Positions 6,395 through 13,398 of a stretch of 13,398 bases of DNA are shown here, piece after piece. The stretch covers positions 1 through 13,398 of the forward strand of contig JACVSD010000043.1 in the NCBI GenBank assembly GCA_014534095.1, in the 5' to 3' direction. The first letter of the stretch is position 1; each line of letters begins with the position of its first letter. A model generated the notes under the pieces. The model was not told the DNA's origin, made no database searches, and saw only the letters and a list, made by a program, of their open reading frames with translations. This DNA comes from Nitrospiraceae bacterium. GTDB taxonomy: Bacteria > Nitrospirota > Nitrospiria > Nitrospirales > Nitrospiraceae. The translations under genes were made by a program, and so were the position numbers.

Positions 6395-8140
6395 ATGTCG
6401 GATCTTCAGAGAGCGCAGGAAATGATGGCGGCGGCGGTCGCGGCCACTAAGGCAGCGGAAGATCCCGAGACCGCGTCCGTCAAGCAGGTCCTCAAGCTCC
6501 TTGACAAAGCCTCCAGGAATGTGCGGACCTTCGGACAATCCAATCCGGTCGCTCAACGCTTTTTCAGGCAATTCTATGAGGGCTTGACGCATCACCTGGC
6601 CGCGCATTCCGACGTGTCACTGCTTGTCCAACGATCGGAGTTGTTCTTTCATGAAGAACCGGTCTACGGCAGCGCCTCGGACGCGTCCACCGAAAACCTC
6701 GCCTTTAAGCTGTATGCGGATGGCATCCGAGAGCTGACGATTCACAAAGGCATCTCGGAAGACGATGTGCTGTTTTTTCTCGAGGCCCTATGGGGCAAAA
6801 GCGACTCAGCCGCGAATGATGACGACGATATTGTGACCCGTCTCTGGGAAAAGAACCTTCCGACCATCGCCGTCGTCACGGCCAACGAAGCCATGAAGCT
6901 GTCCGAGACGGATACGATTCTCTCGCCGCAACAAGAATCCTCGCTCAATGCTCCGCCCTCTTCGCTCCGGCATGTCATCGCCGAGGAAAAGACCCAAGAG
7001 ACCGCGAAAAACCGCTTCAAGTCAGGGGTAACCGGCTTTGAGGTTTCCGATGACGAGATGGCCGCCCTGGCAGAGGAAGTGCGCGCCGAATCGGGCCGAG
7101 ACACCATGGCCTACCTCCTTGATATTCTCACCGCCATCCTGGCCAGTGAATCATCCCCCGCCCTCATTACGAAACTCTTCACCGTGTACGAAGGGCTTAT
7201 CGAATCGCTGCTTCGGCAGGGGAAATGGTTTGTCTTGGAGCACATCTTGTGCCTGCTGCTGGAGACGGAGACTGTTCGGCCGGACCTCTCGAAGGAACAT
7301 AAAGAGCAACTCCATGCGATCCTCAAAAGTCTGGGCACTCCTGAACGCATCAAAACGATCGAACAATACCTCTCAAAGACCGACGCGCCAAATACGGACG
7401 GCTTGCAAACCATTCTGGCGATGGTTCCTGCGGCCAGCGTCGGCCTTCTGTGCAGCCTTCTGGGCACGCTGACACACCCCGCTCATCAAACGATCGTGGC
7501 CGATGCGGTGGCCCTCATTGGGAAAGAGCACCCGGACCTCGTGTTGAAATCGCTGGCCGACCGGCGACCTGCGGTGGTTCGCCACATCCTCGGCATCATC
7601 GGGAAATGGAACAACCCTCAGCATGCAGAATCGGTGGAAAAAATCCTCCGCTATCCCGATGCGGGCATCCGGCGAGAGGTGATCCGCACACTCGGCCATC
7701 TTCGTCCGCAGGGCAACGGAACCAAACTGGTTCCCCTGCTGAACGATGCCGATGAAGGTGTGCGCTTGGCGGCGTTCAAGCTTCTCCTCACAGGACAGTA
7801 CTCGGCTTCGTACGCCGCCTGGGAGCCCCTCGTCACGGCGCCGGAGTTTGTCAGTCGCCCCCCGGCGGAACGCCGCAACGTCTTCCACGCCATGCGCGCC
7901 AGCTCAGGCGACGAGGCCGTGCCGTACTGGAAAGAGCTCCTCACCGATTGGGGTTGGACCAACAGAAAGCAACGGGAGGAATTTGCACTCCTCGCCGTCG
8001 ACGCCTTGAAAAAGCTCAATACCCCGGCAGCCAGAGCGGCCTTGGAAGTGGGACAGGACAAAGGCGGCGGGTCGACCGTCAAGCAAGCCTGCACCGCCGC
8101 CCTAAACGCCGGATCCAAATTACAAGCCAGAGCGTCCTAA
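6395..8140 (+). CDS. HEAT-repeat protein with a distinct N-terminal domain
   Basis: 581-residue soluble, helix-rich protein. The N-terminal module (about 28-135) contains the strand-like ELFFHEEPVY and a GIRELTIHKGISEDDVLFFLEAL segment. An acidic linker (DDDD near 142) and a low-complexity stretch around 170-215 follow. The C-terminal half consists of helical hairpins; the clearest HEAT-like repeats are at about 384-470, for example RPAVVRHILGIIG, DAGIRREVIRTLGHLRP and DEGVRLAAFKLLL. HEAT repeats normally bind other proteins; no catalytic motif is visible. The ATG at 6395 lacks a clear ribosome binding site, while in-frame ATGs at 6422 and 6425 follow AGGA at 6417-6420, so the true start may be 27-30 bases later. 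The HD-GYP gene begins 13 bases after its stop, and the two N-terminal domains look related; a scaffold or regulator of that protein is a reasonable inference. Confidence 0.8.
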   Translation: MSDLQRAQEMMAAAVAATKAAEDPETASVKQVLKLLDKASRNVRTFGQSNPVAQRFFRQFYEGLTHHLAAHSDVSLLVQRSELFFHEEPVYGSASDASTENLAFKLYADGIRELTIHKGISEDDVLFFLEALWGKSDSAANDDDDIVTRLWEKNLPTIAVVTANEAMKLSETDTILSPQQESSLNAPPSSLRHVIAEEKTQETAKNRFKSGVTGFEVSDDEMAALAEEVRAESGRDTMAYLLDILTAILASESSPALITKLFTVYEGLIESLLRQGKWFVLEHILCLLLETETVRPDLSKEHKEQLHAILKSLGTPERIKTIEQYLSKTDAPNTDGLQTILAMVPAASVGLLCSLLGTLTHPAHQTIVADAVALIGKEHPDLVLKSLADRRPAVVRHILGIIGKWNNPQHAESVEKILRYPDAGIRREVIRTLGHLRPQGNGTKLVPLLNDADEGVRLAAFKLLLTGQYSASYAAWEPLVTAPEFVSRPPAERRNVFHAMRASSGDEAVPYWKELLTDWGWTNRKQREEFALLAVDALKKLNTPAARAALEVGQDKGGGSTVKQACTAALNAGSKLQARAS

Positions 8141-8153
8141 CGAAGAGGTCCGC

Positions 8154-9695
8154 ATGAGCGTCGACCAACCCGCCCATCAACCCGTCAATTTGCCGACTGA
8201 CCCCACGCCTGTCAGCGCCCAACCGATCTTGACGCATGAACAATCGCTCACGGCCAAGATCTCCAAGCGCTCCGAGGCCGGGGACCTTTATGATCAGCAG
8301 GTCCTCCTCCTCGGCAGCCAACTCGTCACCCAGTTGAGCGTCCTTATCAAGACATCGCGCATTCACGGTCCGAAGAATTCCGCTTTGGATGCTCCCGTGG
8401 CAACGATGTTGACACTCATCAAAACGCTGTCACACGACGCCCCTGTCGCCGTCCGCCTGCAAAACGACTTTCTGTTCCTCGATCAAGCCCATATCAAAGT
8501 CACCGCACAGACGATGGTCGTCTTCGCCACCGTCATTGATACGTTCAATGCGTGGAACATCGGCAGCGTGGCGTTTGATCCGTCCGTCACCTCGGAAGGT
8601 CTGCGGGCGCTCGTCAATCAGCTGGTGACGCTTGACCCTTCGAGCACGTCAGTCAGCGACCTGCGCCAAGCTCTCCGGGATCATCACGTGCTTGGCATCG
8701 AAGTTGAGGAGCGGCGGGCCAGTGCCGCAGGAGTGGCCGCCCGGTCCTCGAAGGCCGCGGCGAAGAACCACTATGCTCAAACCGCCGCGGCCGTGGGGGA
8801 TCTCACGAGAAACGTGCGGGAAGGCGGCAGCGTCGGGTTCAAGCAAGCCAAGCGGGCCATCCAAAACATCGTCGACCTGATGATGAAGGATGAAGCCGCG
8901 CTCTTGGGCCTGACTACCCTGCGCTGTCACGATCAGTACACCCACAATCACTCCGTCAATGTTGCGCTACTCTCAGTGGCCTTAGGTAACCGTGCCGGCT
9001 ATCCCAAAGTCGAACTCGCCGATCTCGGATTGGCGGCGCTGTTTCACGACATGGGCAAAGCAACCATTCCGCTCGAGGTTCTGAACAAGCCGGGTGAGTT
9101 CACGGAAGACGACTGGACGAGAATGCGGGACCACCCCACCGAAGGGGTCTTAGGCTTGGCTCAGATACGCGGGCTCACCAGCCTGCCCGGAAGAATGGCC
9201 GCCGCAAGCTTCGAGCATCATATGAACCTCGACATGTCGGGCTATCCGAAGCTGAAGACGCCTTGGACGTTGTCTTTGACGGGAAAAATTCTGACCATCA
9301 CGGATTGCTACGATGCGATGACGTCTTCGAGGGTATATCGGCGGGAACCCATCTCGCCGTCAAAGGTCCTTGAAATCATGTTCAAGAAATCGGGGAAAAG
9401 TTTTGATCCGCTACTCTTGAAGCTGTTCGTCAATTGCGTGGGCATCATTCCTATCGGCAGCCTGGTCATGCTCAACACCCACGAACTGGCGGTGGTCCTC
9501 AAGCCGGCTCAAGATAAAGCGGACGCCGAACGTCCCTTCGTCAAAGTGATCACGGACGAACAGGGCACGGCCCTCGACAACGGTCGCGAAGTGGACCTGA
9601 CCGACAAAGACGAGAATGGAGAATACTTCCACACCATCCTACGCGTCATTGACAACACCGAGCACAAGTTCGATACCAGCCGTTACTTCGCCTGA
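8154..9695 (+). CDS. HD-GYP domain protein (putative cyclic dinucleotide phosphodiesterase)
   Basis: 513-residue protein with a C-terminal HD-GYP domain at about 260-425. HD-GYP proteins usually hydrolyse cyclic di-GMP. Metal-site motifs are preserved: THNHS (H264, H266), LFHDMGKATIP (H298, D299, K302), HP at 327-328, EHHMNLDMSGYP (H355, H356 and GYP at 363-365) and DCYDAMTSSRVYR (D384). The usual WDGSGYP is altered to LDMSGYP, so the Trp and first Gly are absent. The region before it has no receiver, PAS or membrane segment; residues 45-160 form a domain resembling that of the upstream HEAT-repeat protein. A tail (425-513) starts with GIIPIGSLVMLN, common after HD-GYP domains. GAGG upstream supports the ATG at 8154. 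Phosphodiesterase activity is likely from the motifs but unproven. Confidence 0.92.
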   Translation: MSVDQPAHQPVNLPTDPTPVSAQPILTHEQSLTAKISKRSEAGDLYDQQVLLLGSQLVTQLSVLIKTSRIHGPKNSALDAPVATMLTLIKTLSHDAPVAVRLQNDFLFLDQAHIKVTAQTMVVFATVIDTFNAWNIGSVAFDPSVTSEGLRALVNQLVTLDPSSTSVSDLRQALRDHHVLGIEVEERRASAAGVAARSSKAAAKNHYAQTAAAVGDLTRNVREGGSVGFKQAKRAIQNIVDLMMKDEAALLGLTTLRCHDQYTHNHSVNVALLSVALGNRAGYPKVELADLGLAALFHDMGKATIPLEVLNKPGEFTEDDWTRMRDHPTEGVLGLAQIRGLTSLPGRMAAASFEHHMNLDMSGYPKLKTPWTLSLTGKILTITDCYDAMTSSRVYRREPISPSKVLEIMFKKSGKSFDPLLLKLFVNCVGIIPIGSLVMLNTHELAVVLKPAQDKADAERPFVKVITDEQGTALDNGREVDLTDKDENGEYFHTILRVIDNTEHKFDTSRYFA

Positions 9696-9708
9696 CGCCG
9701 CCTCCAAC

Positions 9709-9737
9709 TTGACAGGCCGCACCTGCGCGGTTATTCT
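9709..9737 (+). promoter_or_regulatory. Sigma-70-type promoter for the OmpH/Skp-like gene
   Basis: TTGACA at 9709-9714 and TATTCT at 9732-9737 are exactly 17 bases apart. The element sits just after the HD-GYP stop, and the start of transcription would be near 9744, about 43 bases before the chaperone ATG. The chaperone therefore has its own transcript, independent of the HEAT/HD-GYP operon, unless there is read-through. Confidence 0.7.
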
Positions 9738-9786
9738 CCGACGTTCCGCCTACATTCGCTGTTGACTCGCACAAGGAGTGGTTCAC

Positions 9787-10338
9787 ATGCGCATCCCGAT
9801 GGTACGGACACTGTTGGCCGCGGCAATCTTCACGCTGGCACTCTGCCCATTCACAACATTTGTGCACGCAGCCGAGGCCTTCAAGATGGGAGTCGTCGAT
9901 CCTCAATCGGTACTAGAACGATCGAAGGCTGGCAAGAAGGCGTTGGATGGATTGAAGGAATATGTCTCAACCCGTCAGAAGCTGCTCGCACGGGACGAAG
10001 AGGATCTGCGCAATTACGAGAAGCAGCTCAAGGAGCAAGCGGCAAAACTCAGCGAGACCGAAAAAAAAGACAAGGAAACTCAGTTTCGGTCAAAAATTCA
10101 GGACTACCAGAAGCGCGCGCAAGAGTTTAATCAGGAACTGCAGGGAAAGCAGAAAGAACTGGTCGACGACTACATGAAGAAGATTTCCGTGGCCACGCAA
10201 ACCGTGGCGGAGAAGGGCGGCTTCTCACTGGTGGTGGATAAAGGGAGTGAACAAACCGTCAAAATCGTTATTTACAACAAAGACACGATCGACCTCACCG
10301 ATCAAGTGATCAAGGAGTTCGATCGTACAAACAAGTAA
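9787..10338 (+). CDS. OmpH/Skp-family periplasmic chaperone
   Basis: 183-residue exported protein. Basic residues R2 and R7 are followed by a hydrophobic core (LLAAAIFTLALCPFTTF) and a probable signal-peptidase I site after VHA at 28. The mature protein starts with MGVVDPQSVLERSKAGKKAL, the typical OmpH/Skp first strand and helix, then a long charged coiled coil (about 55-140, rich in Lys, Glu and Gln), and returns to strand in GFSLVVDKGSE. Skp trimers hold unfolded outer-membrane proteins in the periplasm before BAM-mediated insertion. Neither bamA nor lpxD, frequent neighbours of skp, is nearby. The frame is open to a GTG at 9778, but AAGGAG at 9773-9778 overlaps that codon and is eight bases before the ATG at 9787, which is preferred. 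Another Skp-like paralogue may exist elsewhere. Confidence 0.9.
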   Translation: MRIPMVRTLLAAAIFTLALCPFTTFVHAAEAFKMGVVDPQSVLERSKAGKKALDGLKEYVSTRQKLLARDEEDLRNYEKQLKEQAAKLSETEKKDKETQFRSKIQDYQKRAQEFNQELQGKQKELVDDYMKKISVATQTVAEKGGFSLVVDKGSEQTVKIVIYNKDTIDLTDQVIKEFDRTNK

Positions 10339-10362
10339 CGACTGCCGCGAGGGCCTTGCCGG

Positions 10363-10728
10363 CTATTCCATGGGATACCCGGCCTCGCGCCAGGCCGTTA
10401 TCCCTCCCTCCATCGACCAGACATTGGTATAACCCATTCTGCCCAACGCCTCGGCAGCCAGTACCGAGCGGTACCCTCCACCGCAATAAAGGACGATCTC
10501 CGCCTGGTGATCCGGAACCGCCGTCTCGATATCCCGTTCAATGATGCCCTTGCCCAGATGTCGGGCGCCTTTCGCATGCCCCTGTGCGAACTCATGGTCT
10601 TCCCGCACGTCCACAAGGTGAAACCGGTCTCCTCGTTCCAGCTTGGTTTTCACCTGGGCGGCGGAGCACGTGTGTACATGTTGTCGGGCCTGCTCGACCA
10701 GGCGCAAAAATGCTGGACTATGCTTCAT
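10363..10728 (-). CDS. Single-domain rhodanese-like sulfurtransferase
   Basis: 121-residue rhodanese-fold protein, cytoplasmic by lack of a signal peptide. Family motifs are HLVDVREDHEFAQGHAKGARHLGKG (about residues 37-61; shown in parts: LVDVRE, and GH at 50-51) and the active-site loop YCGGGYRS with the persulfide-forming C82, followed by GYTNVWSMEGGITAWREAGYP. Such proteins carry sulfane sulfur or act in sulfide and thiol chemistry. GAGGAGGG lies just upstream of the ATG. That ATG overlaps the TGA of the upstream radical SAM gene in an ATGA, which points to translational coupling and a shared process. Its 3' end faces the OmpH/Skp-like gene, with 24 bases between the two stops. Confidence 0.92.
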   Translation of the reverse strand: MKHSPAFLRLVEQARQHVHTCSAAQVKTKLERGDRFHLVDVREDHEFAQGHAKGARHLGKGIIERDIETAVPDHQAEIVLYCGGGYRSVLAAEALGRMGYTNVWSMEGGITAWREAGYPME

Positions 10729-11798
10729 GGTCCCTCCTCGAACAGCGAGAACTGTTCGGTTCCAGGTCTTCGGAAAGTATGCGGAATCGCCTCCTCATCA
10801 TCTTCTTGCGCAAATCCGGCTCGGCGCTTGGATAGGCGCATCAGCGCTTGGATCATATGCCAGTAGGTTCCGCTGCCCTCCTGTCGTCGAAAAAAATCGG
10901 AGTGGGAAAGCCGGCCGTCCCTGACGTCACGGAGACGATTTGTCATCTTTGCCATACGATCCGGAAAGGCTTCCTGCATGCGTTCTAGGAACACCGGTTC
11001 GACGCTGCCAGACAGCCGCAGGAGGCTCGACATCGCGACTGAAGCACCCGCCTGCCTCGCACGCTCCAGGAGCTCCGGAATGTCGCTATCGTTGAAGCCG
11101 GGAATGATAGGGGCGATGGACAGGCCGGTCGGAATCCCGGCGTCTGAAAGAGCCTGCATCGCCTCAAACCGTTTGGTCACGGAAGGCGCATGAGGCTCCA
11201 CCTTCCGAGCCACTTCATCCGAGGCAAAGGCAATACTGAAATAGACCCTCGTCCAAGCCTGATCTCTGAGCCGCTCAAGCACATCGGCGTCACGCAGGAC
11301 GAGTGCGCCTTTGGTAATGACGCCGACGGGATTGCGGTAGTCCGCGCATACCTGCAAACACGCCCGGGTAAGGCCATAGCTGGCTTCGATTGGCTGATAG
11401 CAGTCGGTGTTCCCCGAGAAGACGATGAGTTCTCCCTTCCAGGTGGGCCTCTCGAACGCCCGCCTGAGCAACGCTGGGGCCTCTTCCTTGACAATGATTT
11501 TGCTGTCAAAGTCTGTCCCGGCTCCGAATCCCCAGTACTCGTGTGAAGGACGGGCATAGCAATAGGCACAGGCATGGAAGCAGCCGCGGTACGGGTTGAG
11601 GCTCCAGCGGAAGGGAAGATCCGGGCTATCGTTACGGCTGAGGATTTCGCGGGTCGCGTCCTCGTACAACATCAACCTTGCCGCCGGAGCCGGCTCCAGG
11701 AGTTCCCGATGTCCGGACTCGAACGGATTCGGTGGATTCGAGATCGGGCGCATCCCATATCGTGTCGTCCATTTCACGCGTTTGTCAAATGAGGCCAT
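10725..11798 (-). CDS. PA0069 family radical SAM protein
   Basis: 357-residue cytoplasmic radical SAM protein. NPYRGCFHACAYCYAR carries the CxxxCxxC cluster motif with C73, C77 and C80, which binds the [4Fe-4S] cluster and S-adenosylmethionine. The following PSHEYWGFGAGTDFDSKIIVK and VFSGNTDCYQPIE segments, the ITKGALVLRD strand and the SIAPIIPGFND segment match what I recall of the PA0069/Rv2578c group, whose reaction is not established; it has some likeness to spore photoproduct lyase-type proteins. The C-terminal end (FEEGP) is acidic and likely disordered. The start ATG at 11798 has only a weak ribosome binding site; M16 is a possible alternative, but it would remove residues before the SNPPNPFES segment that homologues tend to keep. 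The gene overlaps the downstream rhodanese by four bases and is divergent from serS. Confidence 0.9.
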   Translation of the reverse strand: MASFDKRVKWTTRYGMRPISNPPNPFESGHRELLEPAPAARLMLYEDATREILSRNDSPDLPFRWSLNPYRGCFHACAYCYARPSHEYWGFGAGTDFDSKIIVKEEAPALLRRAFERPTWKGELIVFSGNTDCYQPIEASYGLTRACLQVCADYRNPVGVITKGALVLRDADVLERLRDQAWTRVYFSIAFASDEVARKVEPHAPSVTKRFEAMQALSDAGIPTGLSIAPIIPGFNDSDIPELLERARQAGASVAMSSLLRLSGSVEPVFLERMQEAFPDRMAKMTNRLRDVRDGRLSHSDFFRRQEGSGTYWHMIQALMRLSKRRAGFAQEDDEEAIPHTFRRPGTEQFSLFEEGP

Positions 11799-11823
11799 CA
11801 GCCGCTGCTTCCCGCTGGTTGCG

Positions 11824-13173
<1,350 letters not shown>

Positions 13174-13180
13174 CACTTGT

Positions 13181-13207
13181 CCCTGGCGCCTGGGTTGGCG
13201 CTTAGGG
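13181..13207 (+). terminator. Hairpin after serS, terminator-like without a T tract
   Basis: CCCT and GCGCC on the left side pair with GGCGC and AGGG on the right, with a small asymmetric internal loop and a six-base TGGGTT loop. It begins eight bases after the serS stop. No T run follows, so it may attenuate, protect the 3' end, or separate serS from the tRNA-like element rather than terminate by itself. Confidence 0.4.
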
Positions 13208-13220
13208 CATGACCTAATTC

Positions 13221-13275
13221 GGAGGGGTGACGGAGCGGCCGAACGTGCCAGTCTTGAAAACGGCTGCTCCCCTCT
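13221..13275 (+). pseudogene. tRNA-Ser(UGA)-like sequence lacking variable and T arms
   Basis: GGAGGGG (13221-13227) can be the 5' acceptor strand; TG follows at positions 8-9; a three-pair D stem ACG (13230-13232) / CGT (13244-13246) encloses GAGCGGCCGAA with the invariant GG; then comes the loop CTTGAAA (13253-13259) with anticodon TGA. Up to here it matches bacterial tRNA-Ser(UGA). The anticodon stem CCAGT/ACGGC pairs at only three of five positions; a single missing T after AC would explain both mismatches. No variable arm or T arm (TTCGA-type loop) follows. Instead CCCCTCT at 13269-13275 can pair with GGAGGGG, including one G-T pair, after a four-base linker. No CCA is encoded. Best read as a decayed tRNA gene with an internal deletion; a functional minimal RNA is less likely. 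Confidence 0.55.
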
Positions 13276-13313
13276 CTCATCCCGCAGATATTCCCACTGA
13301 TCGCTGACTTTCT

Positions 13314-13341
13314 TACGACACGCCCTGCCAAGCTACGACAC
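13314..13341 (+). repeat. Short direct repeat TACGACAC, two copies 20 bases apart
   Basis: TACGACAC occurs at 13314-13321 and again at 13334-13341. The rest of the tail (13276-13398) shows no recognisable gene or RNA; GCAACC occurs three times at 13348, 13357 and 13368. Two eight-base copies at a two-turn spacing could be a protein-binding site, but chance is possible. Confidence 0.3.
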
Positions 13342-13398
13342 TATTCTGCAACCGCCGCAACCCAGGCGCAACCGGATCAGCCACCAGGCCACCCGGCA

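Noticed and set aside
10346..10389. Inverted repeat CGCGAGG(G)CC / GGCCTCGCG between the chaperone and rhodanese genes
   Set aside because: The arms are 25 bases apart, one arm is within the rhodanese coding region, and no T tract follows, so it is not supported as a terminator.
13221..13398. A group I intron interrupting an intact tRNA-Ser
   Set aside because: Bacterial tRNA group I introns normally interrupt the anticodon loop, but here the loop is complete and the change lies after it; no 3' half is seen before the window ends.
13174..13398. Antisense frame across the tRNA-like region that could be called a small protein
   Set aside because: Its VFKTG-F-RS-TPP-type reading is the well-known artefact of translating the reverse strand of tRNA-Ser genes.

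Overview
The window is about 60% GC by eye and tightly packed bacterial chromosome. An OmpH/Skp-type periplasmic chaperone implies a Gram-negative cell with an outer membrane. The gene set and protein style (an Npt-like transporter, a short-form gnd next to zwf, a HEAT/HD-GYP pair, a PA0069-type radical SAM protein) suggest a Nitrospira-like member of the Nitrospirota. That is an impression from recognised families; no database search was possible.

Layout. 1-488 (minus) is the N-terminal part of a multi-pass transporter cut by the window edge. It diverges from ltaE (598-1626), an L-threonine aldolase. A canonical promoter at 1637-1666 then drives a 75-residue unknown protein and a nucleotidyltransferase-fold protein one base downstream. 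Next, gnd (2841-3734) and zwf (3761-5305) form an operon for two steps of the oxidative pentose phosphate pathway; the lactonase that should act between them is not here. Convergent to zwf is a minus-strand pair, an SGNH hydrolase and a thioredoxin-like protein, whose genes overlap in a GTGA. Divergent from that pair is a two-gene unit encoding a HEAT-repeat protein and an HD-GYP protein. A separate promoter (9709-9737) serves the OmpH/Skp-like chaperone. Convergent to this is a second coupled minus-strand pair (ATGA overlap): a PA0069-type radical SAM protein followed by a single-domain rhodanese. Divergent from it is serS (11878-13173) with a strong extended -10 promoter. Just after serS lies a serine-tRNA-like sequence that keeps the acceptor, D and anticodon regions but lacks the variable and T arms.

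How the genes work together. Most units are housekeeping or central metabolism: serine-tRNA charging, NAD(P)H and pentose supply, amino-acid turnover and outer-membrane protein folding. The less explained parts are the HEAT/HD-GYP pair, whose two proteins appear to share a related N-terminal domain; the small protein plus nucleotidyltransferase operon; the radical SAM/rhodanese pair; and the tRNA-Ser-like relic. No CRISPR array, complete insertion sequence or prophage gene was seen. Several start codons were moved from the longest reading frame to a downstream start with a well-spaced ribosome binding site; reasons are given entry by entry.
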